From Heliocidaris tuberculata (lineage: Eukaryota > Echinodermata > Echinoidea > Camarodonta > Echinometridae): a stretch of 64,000 nucleotides of DNA. The stretch spans positions 9,815,439-9,879,438 of the forward strand of contig CM046845.1 of NCBI GenBank assembly GCA_025618425.1, in the 5' to 3' direction. Under the pieces are notes generated by a model that was given only the letters and a program-made list of their open reading frames with translations, was not told the origin of the DNA and searched no databases. Made by a program: the position numbers and the translations under genes. This document shows, piece by piece, positions 25,001 through 30,390 of this stretch; position 1 is the first letter of the stretch; each line of letters starts with the position of its first letter.

Positions 25001-27183
25001 CCATTTTGGATTTTCGAAATGGCTGCCATGTGCAACTCATAAAGAACAAATTTGAAGATAATATTCAATTACAACCTTACATGTAATTTACCAAGCATTC
25101 ATCATCATATTAAAGGGCATTACATTTTCTACAACAAGGCATTGTACAAGTTTACATGTCCTCTGCACCATGATGGTTTGGGGTACCTGCTAGGATGCCA
25201 AAATCATTATGATTGTAATAGAATCATAACTGAATCCAGTGACAGAGGTAAATATAGGTAATGCTGCTTGCACTTTGGCCTGTTACTTAAAACTGGTTAC
25301 ATTTAGGAGCTACAAATAATAAAGGAAAAAAAGTAATGAATTCTTTGATAATTAACTGACCTGCAGCTTCTGTCAGGTTGGCCCTAAGTGATTTGATAGT
25401 CTCCCTCGCTTTCCTCAGCTCAAACTCCAGCACGGCACATCTCTCATCGACCTGATTGTTGCCATCGTCAGAGTAGCGTGCCAGGTCCAGAGAGTCAAAC
25501 GTTGTTTCACTTGACGTGCGATCTTTGGGTATGACAAAAAACGTCCTTTTACACACTGATCATATAGTGGTTATTACCTTTATGTGCCATAATGTCAAAT
25601 GAAATCAATTCATATTTTCTTGTTCCCTCCTCCTTCCTTTTTTTTTGGTCCTCAACTATTTTTTTGGTTTGTTCTGAAATGGAATATATGATTGAATCTG
25701 AATTATCTGAGGACATCTAGACAATGAGGAAACAAAAATCATAATAGGGTACTGCAATTTCACCTTGAACCTCTAAAGTGCATGTAAACGGACAAATGAA
25801 ACTGAATGAAGAAAATTTGTGTGGACTTTGACCGAACAGCATTTTCATGTACAGGAAACATATCAAATACTAAATAACATGGAACCCCCTCCTCTTCATT
25901 AAATAAAATAATCCAGACAAGAAACTGGGAATCAATCTGATTTGGCCTAATAATCAAATCCTTTGATTAATATGCACATCAATGAAAAGAAAGACATATT
26001 GAAAAATGAAATAAAGGGTTCTCTTATATTCTATCCCAGGGCACCTCTTATTAAGAGTTGCCATTGATGTGAATCAATTGAAAATCATCAAAATCAATCA
26101 CAAACTTACAATCACAAGTTGCGATCAATTTGGGTAAATCACAATTCTTTATAAAATTATAGGACAAAGGCAAGGGGTCTAACATTCAATTATTTTCATC
26201 ATGTTTTTCAATTCTTTCTTCATGTAAAGTCCTTTACACTTCCCCTTCTCTCTCTAGAAAAAAAAATTCGGTTGTTAAAAATTCGGTCCCTATCGCGCAC
26301 ACTAAAAGTCCTGATTTTCCGTGTGCACGATCGTAGAGATCGATGTGCTTGCGCAAACCGAGTTTCTTTGTGGACAAATTTTATTGGCCGAGTTTAGTCT
26401 AAAACATCGGCAGATGAAAACAACATGTGACTGCGAAAAAAATTGGCGGGGATTTCTTAGGTTTTGGACATGATTTTGACTTTGGATTTTGCTGGCAATA
26501 TCACTCAGTTCTTCCTAATTCTAACGGCCATTTAAGGTAGGAGTGAGATTTTAAAGTGCTGAATTTGAAAGGAAGTATTTGAAATATTTATCTTACTTTT
26601 CCCCCCATACCTTAACTTAAGTACATGCGATAGAAAATGACTAATATTTTTGCATTCGTAGTGGTCAATATGACCACTAATGTGGTGTCCCCCCCCCCTT
26701 CTTTTTTTTAGTTTTACATGTGACTGTGGACCTTTCTTTTAAAAAAAATTCTAATTAGTAAACATCTAGCTTTACAACAACATTTCAGTTATATAATTCA
26801 GTTTATATAGTGACTAAAAGCACAGTCGTTCGTTTCCGGAATTATTCATTCCACAACTTACACAAATTTCCGACTTGCGGCGATCCACCGCGGCCATCCG
26901 CTTTCTCAAAGTTCCCCGGGTTGGAGAAGTAATCGCGGAGGCGGGGCAGCTGCCGACCATTTTCAGTGAGCTCCGTATGCAATTCCAGTGCCGAAAGCAA
27001 GAGGTTGTCTTTCAATAATTTCACCGCAATGGAGTCGTAATTCAGTTCCTCTTTGGATCCTGCTGTCCTGGGAGAGCCTTCAGATTTGGAAGAGGGTCTT
27101 GGGGTTTCTTCTTCGACTGCAGCAACGATGCTGTCTGCAATTTCTCCGTCCTCATCTTCGAGGAACGGATTGAAGTCCGCCAT
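577..27183 (-). CDS. RELCH: RELCH: LisH, coiled-coil and HEAT-repeat Rab11 effector (21 exons, 3' end off window)
   Basis: Known role in vertebrates: RELCH (KIAA1468) is a Rab11 effector on recycling endosomes that works with OSBP in non-vesicular cholesterol transfer to the trans-Golgi. Exons, in transcript order: 26862-27183, 25361-25522, 21886-21944, 19116-19229, 16336-16539, 15742-15830, 15042-15410, 14069-14249, 13621-13733, 12600-12762, 11973-12110, 11110-11274, 10594-10768, 9835-9994, 8408-8531, 7155-7203, 6543-6735, 5259-5441, 3499-3701, 2867-2983, 577-665. All junctions are GT-AG and every phase closes, giving 1124 codons (human protein about 1216 residues). Order of domains: acidic NPFL start, LisH (about 48-80), coiled-coil exons 2 and 6, a conserved WDDVGLN block, then HEAT-like repeats from exon 8 onward. 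The final exon(s), expected to follow PEHE, lie left of base 577. Identification rests on close residue-by-residue agreement with the vertebrate protein. Confidence 0.96.
666..2866 (-). other. RELCH intron 20
   Basis: Non-coding. It carries an A-rich run near 790-826 and a LINE tail with ATC microsatellite (2507-2816). The remainder has no recognisable gene or structured element. Confidence 0.7.
2507..2816 (+). mobile_element. LINE 3' tail (reverse-transcriptase C-terminus) with ATC repeat
   Basis: The plus strand encodes TSRHNRNWGDRAYASTAPSLW followed by NKLPISL. This G-D-R-A-x-x-x-x-P-x-L-W-N-x-L-P pattern is typical of the extreme C-terminus of CR1/L2-type non-LTR retrotransposon proteins. 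A stop at 2690 is followed by a short 3' region and an ATC microsatellite (2764-2816), the usual kind of LINE end. It is 5'-truncated and antisense to RELCH. Confidence 0.75.
2867..2983 (-). CDS. RELCH: RELCH exon 20 (HEAT)
   Basis: Encodes ILPRLAAMAYTNSHSTNDAH and AEVAMALFEAYSAISCC. It matches vertebrate VIPHLHKLALVNN and ATHLFEAYSALSCC. The donor GTATCC is weak but phase-consistent (T plus TC gives Phe). Confidence 0.93.
3499..3701 (-). CDS. RELCH: RELCH exon 19 (HEAT)
   Basis: Encodes SVRVATIPAFGTILENTNQK through VIHTLGKIGPNAEPKFRDE, near-identical in its first and last parts to vertebrate SVRIATIPAFGTI and GPNAEPRFRDEF. Donor GTACGT splits the Phe codon. Confidence 0.96.
4230..4773. mobile_element. 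TTAA-flanked inverted-repeat element, family T1 copy 1 (interrupted)
   Basis: Ends AGATAAAGTTGAGTTCTGG and, inverted, CCAGAACTCAACCTTTTCT, each bordered by TTAA (4226-4229, 4774-4777). The TTAA target fits piggyBac or Kolobok elements. There is no coding capacity. A GGCCC MITE (4249-4405) is inserted near the left end. Two more copies lie at 7590-8357. Confidence 0.85.
4249..4405. mobile_element. GGCCC-type MITE nested in T1 copy 1, TSD TGG
   Basis: Termini GCCCCGTCTTATAAAGAGTT and its inverse, with internal self-complementary ATTGATTCAAATCGATC-like stems. TGG occurs on both sides (4246-4248, 4406-4408). The uninterrupted sister copies show a single site there, so it is a 3-bp target duplication. 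Possibly PIF/Harbinger-derived. Confidence 0.85.
4792..5195 (-). repeat. Three decayed tandem copies of the RELCH exon 18 end and donor
   Basis: Units beginning near 4792, 4922 and 5069 (the functional one near 5196), about 127-147 bases apart, share the intron motif ACTGGACTCCTTTCTCCC followed by a stretch like the exon's 3' end and splice donor. The copy near 4843-4912 still reads NESLVSS and keeps GTAAGT, but a one-base insertion breaks the frame. The copy near 4975 has a GC-type donor. Confidence 0.85.
5259..5441 (-). CDS. RELCH: RELCH exon 18 (HEAT; 3' end duplicated in the next intron)
   Basis: Encodes ANPTYHELLLATLWSCVVHT, ASSVRIVTARLFELLAKGIN and ESLVSSRVVPALITLSGDSD, close to the vertebrate protein. 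The last 60-odd bases with the donor recur three times, degraded, in the downstream intron (4792-5195). Confidence 0.96.
6543..6735 (-). CDS. RELCH: RELCH exon 17 (HEAT)
   Basis: Encodes AIAKATLPVFVCGVLGSHYR, EDDRHQISHYLQEGIVILGQ and QAPQDSIHLAFNDL. It aligns with vertebrate LTKATVPIYATGVL and APLDSLKASFVEL. Phases 2 in and 2 out close on both sides. Confidence 0.95.
7155..7203 (-). CDS. RELCH: RELCH exon 16 (49-base short exon)
   Basis: Sixteen codons plus one base: VTPKFQAVLNVPKEQY. It corresponds to vertebrate VKPQFQEILRLSEEN. Acceptor TTTCTAG, donor GTGAGT. It is the shortest exon in the gene. Confidence 0.9.
7590..7977. mobile_element. TTAA element family T1 copy 2
   Basis: Left end after TTAA (7586-7589) reads AGATAAAGTTGAGTTCAGG; right end is CCAGAACTCAACCTTCTCT. 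The interior matches copies 1 and 3 (for example GAAACTGTCTCAAAGCAATT). Its right border TTAT is shared with copy 3. Confidence 0.85.
7982..8357. mobile_element. TTAA element family T1 copy 3 (tandem with copy 2)
   Basis: Starts AGATAAAGTTGAGTTCTGG right after the shared TTAT and ends at TTAA (8358-8361), only about 47 bases from RELCH exon 15. Same orientation as copy 2, so it is a head-to-tail dimer with one common target site. Confidence 0.85.
8408..8531 (-). CDS. RELCH: RELCH exon 15 (HEAT)
   Basis: Encodes IPRLLEIVGRLDASHTNCVR, ALTKLFVHICKTFGPAFTDT and a final Lys, matching vertebrate LPQLIEIVGKINVTSTACV and CRTFGKIFTNTK. Donor GTAAGT. Confidence 0.95.
8820..9221. mobile_element. TTAA element family T3
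   Basis: TTAA on both sides (8816-8819, 9222-9225). Arms AGGGATTCGGTAACTTTGT and inverted ACAAAGTTACCAAATCACT continue as GGAGGCTTGAT / ATCAAGCCTC. About 402 bases with no coding capacity, in RELCH intron 14. Confidence 0.8.
9408..9575. mobile_element. Decayed GGCCC-type MITE
   Basis: Shows TTAGGGCCAG, then GAGTTGACATTGATCC and later GTTGCAACTGATATTGG and TTGATCAATAGCAATT. These are weak relatives of the 4249 and 62814 elements. The right terminus is missing, apparently where the 9576 element sits. Confidence 0.45.
9576..9765. mobile_element. Tc1/mariner- or pogo-like MITE, TA flanks
   Basis: Ends CAGTGAAACCTGTATATAAA and, inverted, CAGTCCAACCTGCTTTAGCG, each preceded by TA. The interior repeats GGTGGTCTTTATAGACAG-like words. 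CAGT ends plus a TA target are typical of the mariner/pogo group. No transposase. Confidence 0.65.
9835..9994 (-). CDS. RELCH: RELCH exon 14 (HEAT)
   Basis: Encodes TRFPKPLCALHNLTVIMGDK through ESWASYNWLTND, equivalent to vertebrate TRFPRPMSPLQDVSTIIGS onwards. Found from splice phases and similarity; no long open frame marks it. Acceptor TTCCACCAG, donor GTAAGT. Confidence 0.9.
10594..10768 (-). CDS. RELCH: RELCH exon 13 (HEAT plus acidic loop)
   Basis: Encodes DLQRPKPDLLQGERLIEHYA, HTLQCLVPALYANILKTGPF and an acidic tail (VEEDEEEEELE). It matches the vertebrate ALQSLIPSLFALVLQNAPF segment. Phase 1 exit joins a Val split with exon 14. Confidence 0.93.
11110..11274 (-). CDS. RELCH: RELCH exon 12 (HEAT)
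   Basis: 55 codons, phase 0 both sides. Encodes GLDLLLKALGDSSDSVVNAT, QQVFLSAFAAWAQDLDRLET and then NLISTVLKRLEVTAI, aligned with the vertebrate ALGDPSERVVSATHQVFLPAYAAW region. Confidence 0.95.
11973..12110 (-). CDS. RELCH: RELCH exon 11 (HEAT)
   Basis: 46 codons, phase 0 both sides. KEICSSLVLSMLQQMLEDRA leads to IDDTDKYNQ, matching vertebrate KEIRSSLVLSMLQQML. The acceptor is followed upstream in the intron by a GA microsatellite. Confidence 0.96.
12117..12200. repeat. GA microsatellite
   Basis: GAGAGG/GAGA repeats directly next to the acceptor of RELCH exon 11, forming a CT-rich tract on the transcribed strand that could serve as its polypyrimidine tract. Confidence 0.9.
12600..12762 (-). 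CDS. RELCH: RELCH exon 10 (HEAT)
   Basis: Encodes IILSGCVAFAKHVGPTKAES, ELLPQCWEQITHKYLERRLL and VAESCGALSPYLP, near-identical to the vertebrate segment. Ends in phase 0 before GTAGGT. Confidence 0.96.
13344..13498. mobile_element. GGCCC-type MITE with about 52-base arms, TSD CTA
   Basis: Left arm GGCCCCGTTGCATAAAAGTT continues through TACTATTATGGTAACTTTGC and the inverted right arm is identical for about 52 bases. CTA flanks it on both sides (13341-13343, 13499-13501). The core has GATTGGCTG (13417-13425). The near-perfect arms suggest recent insertion. Confidence 0.92.
13621..13733 (-). CDS. RELCH: RELCH exon 9 (HEAT)
   Basis: Encodes ELVPLILCTASSHPEAKERD and QLLNLLFNLIKKPDEDQR, very close to vertebrate RELCH. 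The donor GTCTGT is weak. It is required by phase: AG plus G from exon 10 makes the Arg. Confidence 0.95.
14069..14249 (-). CDS. RELCH: RELCH exon 8 (start of HEAT region)
   Basis: Encodes NVSEAFQKALLG through MLARCLPHIIPNVLLAKRE. The second part matches the vertebrate LGRCLPHIVPNVLLAKRE segment almost exactly. Donor GTAAAG. Confidence 0.95.
14446..14796. mobile_element. TTAA element family T2 copy 1
   Basis: TTAA flanks (14442-14445, 14797-14800) with ends AGTGTACCAATCACC and inverted GTGATTGGTACAGT. Related internally to 23422-23800 (both have a GAACC...GTTGGGTTC segment). RELCH intron 7. Confidence 0.85.
15042..15410 (-). CDS. RELCH: RELCH exon 7 (acidic, disordered linker)
   Basis: Largest coding exon here (369 bases). 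It encodes a Pro/Ser/Glu/Asp-rich low-complexity linker containing an EEEEEERREEEGDEVDGVDE-type stretch, ending GYLTRRK. Little conservation is expected. Support comes from exact phase closure with exons 6 and 8 and from canonical splice sites. Confidence 0.9.
15742..15830 (-). CDS. RELCH: RELCH exon 6 (coiled coil)
   Basis: 29 codons plus two bases. The peptide, rich in Glu/Lys/Leu (QLREEKAELNVVLEKME), has heptad spacing and corresponds to the short coiled coil before the HEAT region in vertebrate RELCH. Acceptor TTTTCAG, donor GTGAGA. Confidence 0.9.
16336..16539 (-). CDS. RELCH: RELCH exon 5 (WDDVGLN block)
   Basis: 68 codons, phase 0 both sides. Starts DFDDWDDVGLNTPHPPDLL, matching the vertebrate WDDVGLN/PPDLL segment, and continues into an acidic linker rich in Glu and Asp. 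Confidence 0.95.
16764..17105. repeat. CAT-rich duplicated block with inverted partner
   Basis: The forward part carries CATCACTTCTATCACAAAC and ACCTCCACCAGATATTTTAA. From about 17019 the same unit runs backwards (GATCAAGATAATGTTGATCC and GATAGAAGTGATGATGGTTC), giving a large potential hairpin. Confidence 0.75.
18520..19080. repeat. Two further direct copies of the CAT-rich block plus (CAT)n
   Basis: Copies begin near 18524 and 18838; both contain CATCACTTCTATTATCAAC, and the first also has ACCTCCACCAGATATTTTAA as in the 16764 block. The second ends in an almost pure CAT run at about 19016-19080, close to the donor of RELCH exon 4. Confidence 0.85.
19116..19229 (-). CDS. RELCH: RELCH exon 4 (NFLVNEYL block)
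   Basis: 38 codons, phase 0 on both sides. Encodes KPLERRAVNFLVNEYLM and NNNYKLTSITFADENEDQ, one of the most conserved parts of the family. Its donor GTAAGA is only about 30 bases from a long CAT microsatellite. Confidence 0.96.
19230..21885 (-). other. RELCH intron 3
   Basis: No exon seen. Notable contents: an imperfect large palindrome (19985-20092), a two-copy tandem repeat of a CTTGCACGGTCATTCAGGTA-type unit (about 20461-20553), a CAA/CAG-rich stretch (20638-20685), a CT tract (21216-21253) and a C-run (21599-21613). Confidence 0.65.
19985..20092. repeat. Imperfect inverted repeat
   Basis: ATATGCACTGCACTCAGTTAA on the left is mirrored by TTAACATTCATGCAGTGCATAT on the right, with further pairing (GATAATGAAC / GTTCATTATC) towards a short loop near 20035-20045. 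Arms are about 48 bases with mismatches. Confidence 0.7.
21886..21944 (-). CDS. RELCH: RELCH exon 3 (59-base linker exon)
   Basis: Short exon encoding ESDIPSPVHSSTDMEGAVAE. It lies between a TTTCAG acceptor and a GTAAAT donor. It joins LTEAA to EATKPLE in frame, replacing a poorly conserved vertebrate linker. It was found by splice phase rather than by strong similarity. Confidence 0.85.
22748..23191. mobile_element. hAT-like non-autonomous element, TSD CCCCTTAC
   Basis: Perfect 8-bp target duplication (22740-22747, 23192-23199). Ends TAGGGCTGCAAGACATTGCG and, inverted, TAGTGCTGCATGATATTGCA, resembling the widespread hAT terminus CAGGGCTGCACGAT. The interior has no coding frame and includes a 16-base G run (about 22923-22938). 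Confidence 0.9.
23422..23800. mobile_element. TTAA element family T2 copy 2
   Basis: TTAA flanks (23418-23421, 23801-23804); ends AGTGTACCAACCACC and inverted GGTGATTGGTACCCT. Same family as 14446-14796. Confidence 0.85.
25361..25522 (-). CDS. RELCH: RELCH exon 2 (conserved coiled coil)
   Basis: Encodes SLDLARYSDDGN and VLEFELRKARETIKSLRANL, nearly the same as vertebrate RELCH and strongly helical. The acceptor CCCAAAG is pyrimidine-poor, but its phase fits exon 1. The donor is GTCAGT. Confidence 0.93.
26037..26165. mobile_element. Decayed GGCCC-type MITE
   Basis: Left part CTCTTATTAAGAGTTGCCATTG and right part CAAGTTGCGATCAATTTGGG resemble the 62814 element, but the arms are eroded. Lies in RELCH intron 1. 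Confidence 0.5.
26862..27183 (-). CDS. RELCH: RELCH exon 1 (start codon, LisH domain)
   Basis: ATG at 27183-27181 sits in a strong ACCATGG context and gives MADFNPFLEDEDGE, like the NPFL start of vertebrate RELCH. An in-frame ATG 75 bases upstream (27258) would add 25 unconserved residues, so the downstream start is preferred. LisH motif around residues 48-80 (LELHTEL) is followed by the conserved LPRLRDYFSNPGNFE. The exon ends in phase 1 before GTAAGT. Confidence 0.95.
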
Positions 27184-28454
27184 GGTTATTGTGCTAATTT
27201 TGTTTACACAGCATCTATACGAAAGAGCACAATTGGTGGCAGATTTCCTTCTGTGCAAACCTCGAAATGTACGAAGGTCGGGATAGGATTGAATGTGGCT
27301 TCATTTAATGTGATTCGCCGTACCTGTACCGGTATGTGCTCGAAAGGCCCTAGTTTAATGTGAAACGAAACTACTCCCCTTTTTCCAAATTTTTATTCGT
27401 TTGACTACAGGGCGTCGAGAATGGAAGGGAGGGGGCGGGGCGTGGGGGGGGGGGGGGCACCGGTATTTTATCTGCCTTTTTGCGAGGGCAGAGGCGTCGA
27501 TTCGTTCGGTAGAGATAAAGCATTGGAGGGCATTGTTTGTGAACAGTGCTCTGTCCATCCAATGCTTTGTCTGTTTTGAAAAAATCGACACATCTGGACG
27601 GGGGTGGATATGGTTTTAAAAAAAAAAAAATAAAATAAAATACGGTCGTTCCTTTCCCTCCCCCGTTAGATATGCAAGTCAATATCCTCAACATGTAGGG
27701 TGGCGGGGAATATATTATCACAATGAGTCTTGGAATAATAGAGTGTTTTATCATTAATTCACCGTCATCGGACAAGGGAGATACACGCGGTTGCTACATA
27801 CTAGGGGCAGGGAACCTGACCCTGAATAATAATAAAGATTTTTTTTGTTGAAAATTCTTAGTGAGTACGGTATCCGGCCTGCCCCAGTTTCCGGGGAGGG
27901 GGGGGGGGGTACTGAAAAGCACTAAACAGAAAACAACACTTGAACTTCTCAGACTTTGCTGGGAGAGGGGCACACATCCCTTAATTAGCGGCACCGAGGA
28001 ATTAATTAGGATAAGCAGACGGTTTCCCCTGGATTCCATTACCACTACAATGTTTTTAATCGGTATGCCAGTTGGTATATTGCGTTTCTTGCTTTGAAAC
28101 GAGTTCGTGCTCTGCACCACGTGCATGACAAGAAAGCACGCATCTTTTTACGTTCCGCACAATTTTCTAAAAGGTTAGGACCCCCCCCCCCCCCTTTAGT
28201 GACTGTAACTGAGATAAGAAAGAGGGAATTTTCCGTGCTTTATTTTGCCTAAATACATGCCAAAGTTTCCGCCAGATATATAGCTTCACCCCTCATGATA
28301 ATGATATGATAATGATAATAATATACTGACTGAATCAAAGACAGCATACTGGCCCGGCATATTTAACAATTACCTCAATTCATCAACTCAACTATTACTT
28401 AACCAACAAGGAGACAAAATTGTGCAAACATCAATACATGGAATGCCAGGGGAG

Positions 28455-28590
28455 TGGGCACTCGTTTTTTCCCAAAACTTTCCGAATCGGAAAAGAAAAT
28501 GCACTTTTGGAACCACGAACCTTCTGAATTATGAACCCTACTTCATTTTCTGAATTATGAACCCTATTTCATTTTCGGAAATATGTATAC
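28455..28590. repeat. GAACCTTCGGAAT-type repeat, copy 1
   Basis: Repeats GAATTATGAACCCTA and TTCATTTTC units and begins with CACTCGTTTTTTCCC. It is related to the clearer foldback at 53155-53325. Confidence 0.55.
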
Positions 28591-28934
28591 CTTCAGAAAA
28601 TAATTATGCGGCATGCCCGTTAATCAAGGCGGAGCAGGGATGCTAAAAATAATGTGTAGCACTATAATTATAGCCAACGAAAGGGGGCGGCTCGCTGATA
28701 AAGTTTATCAACCGTGAAAAATGAAAATGACTGACTCTTCAGTTGGGTGAGGAAATTATTTCAAGGTTAACAATTTTATCAACTTGCTCTTAAACCCTGC
28801 ATATAAGCATTTTCTTCCATTTTCTCCTCTCTGCATGTCAAAATGCGAATTCTTAAAATGATAATGTTTTATTTCTTGTTTTACTTCTTGTTTACCACTG
28901 TGTCAAAGGTTCTGCTCCCCAGTATAATGTTAAC

Positions 28935-29293
28935 TTGGTTCACAATTACATTCCTGTCAGATCTTTACGCTCTTCCAACTCCGGTTCTCTCGTCGTCCCA
29001 AAATCTGCAAAAATATGGGGGGAACGGGGTTTTGCCCATGCTGGTCCTACTCTGTGGAACAACATACCAATAGTAATTAGAAATAGCGATTCCTCAGATT
29101 CATTTAGGAGCAATCTAAAAACTTACCTGTTTAATGCTTCCCTTTGTTAATATTGTTTTTCCATTCCTTTCTTCATTTCTTGTATTTGTTATAATTATCT
29201 TCCTTTCTTCATCCTATAATACATGCGCCTAGAGCACTCCACAGAGTGGATTGGGCGCAATATAAATCATATGAATTATTATTATTATTATTA
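28935..29293 (+). mobile_element. LINE 3' tail with ATT repeat
   Basis: Plus-strand frame (stop at 29148-29150) reads RSLRSSNSGSLVVPKSAKIW and GPTLWNNIPIVIR, then FRSNLKTYLF: the typical C-terminal tail of CR1/RTE-like reverse-transcriptase proteins. It is followed by GGGCGCAATATAAAT and an ATT microsatellite, a usual LINE 3' end. 5'-truncated. Confidence 0.85.
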
Positions 29294-29809
29294 AAGTCAA
29301 ACTCAGTACTGAAGAGAAGGGAAATGGGGGCAAACGCCTTCAAACAAGTAAAGCATTAAAACATAATTCATTATAAATTGAAATTAAAGTTGAATATATT
29401 ATAGGCCTCAGAAGTTACATCTGTTAAAAAACTGCCAATCATAAGGAAATTAAGCCCAAATTCTTGCTGTTGCTGTATTGACACTAGAACTTTAGGCAAA
29501 TGATACTTCAATCATAACTATTAGTTAAAACATATGGGATAAAGGAAACATGCATCCTGACCACCGGGTCCCCTCTCCCCGATCGCACAAATTGATTAGG
29601 GCCTAGACCTTGATTTTCATTTTGAAATATATATAGTAGGCCTATATACACTGGCTCTGTTTTTCCCATCCATCCACACGCTGATGCTCAAGTGAGATCA
29701 TTGGTGGGGTCACTCCTCGCTTCTGGGAGGAAATCGATTGGTATAGGCCCTTGCATAATGTGTCTAAAACTCTAAATTAATGTTGAAGTTTCAAAAAGGG
29801 AATCATGCT

Positions 29810-29812
<3 letters not shown>

Positions 29813-29880
<68 letters not shown>
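29813..29880. repeat. CA microsatellite (34 units)
   Basis: Uninterrupted CA dinucleotides followed by AAATAAATAAATT. Confidence 0.97.
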
Positions 29881-29882
<2 letters not shown>

Positions 29883-30120
29883 TAAATAAATTAAATAAAT
29901 AAAAGAACGGCTGTGAAACTATATGATAATTGTCATCAGTGCCTCAGTGGGATGGGTAAATCAGTACTTTTTAGCACTGTAGGTATATGGCTGTCATTTG
30001 ACAACATATATGGCACAAACAAAAGAGGGAAATTTAGGAATAAAAACACAATGATAGTAATATGTATTTGGATCTATAATAAAAGGGGAAAATAAGGAAC
30101 TGATAATAAATAAATAAATA

Positions 30121-30122
30121 AA

Positions 30123-30161
<39 letters not shown>
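30121..30161. repeat. A-run plus TA microsatellite
   Basis: Ten As followed by about 15 AT units, 140 bases upstream of the LYRM4 start codon. Confidence 0.95.
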
Positions 30162-30167
<6 letters not shown>

Positions 30168-30298
30168 GTTGTCACACTTCGCTATCGAACTATTTCCTAA
30201 TCTTACACGCATTACGTAATTGAGTTTTTTTGTGTAATGCATGAGGGCCCATTCAGATCAGAGAGTGAAACCTACAGTGGAATCGGCTTTTCGAATAA

Positions 30299-30390
30299 AT
30301 GGCGGCAGCTCAAGTTCATAGGATGAAGGTATTAAGCTTGTACAGGGAGATGCTACGAGAGGCTCAGAAGTTTACAGGATATAATTACAG
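30299..30390 (+). CDS. LYRM4: LYRM4 exon 1
   Basis: Encodes MAAAQVHRMKVLSLYREMLR, EAQKFTGYNY and the first two bases of Arg; contains the LYR tripeptide. Donor GTTAGA is atypical but in phase with exon 2. Confidence 0.95.

Larger units (their letters stand above)
21945..25360 (-). other. RELCH intron 2
   Basis: No exon seen. Contains diverged internal duplications (22000-22705 versus 23200-23400), a hAT-like element (22748-23191), a TTAA element (23422-23800) and a GC-richer unassigned stretch at 24180-24500. Confidence 0.65.
27184..30298. other. Divergent intergenic region between RELCH and LYRM4
   Basis: About 3.1 kb containing both 5' ends. Holds G-runs (27440-27456, 27897-27909), a C-run (28181-28194), a GAACC-type repeat (28455-28590), a LINE tail (28935-29293), CA and TA microsatellites. 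No TATA box or other promoter element can be assigned with confidence. Confidence 0.6.
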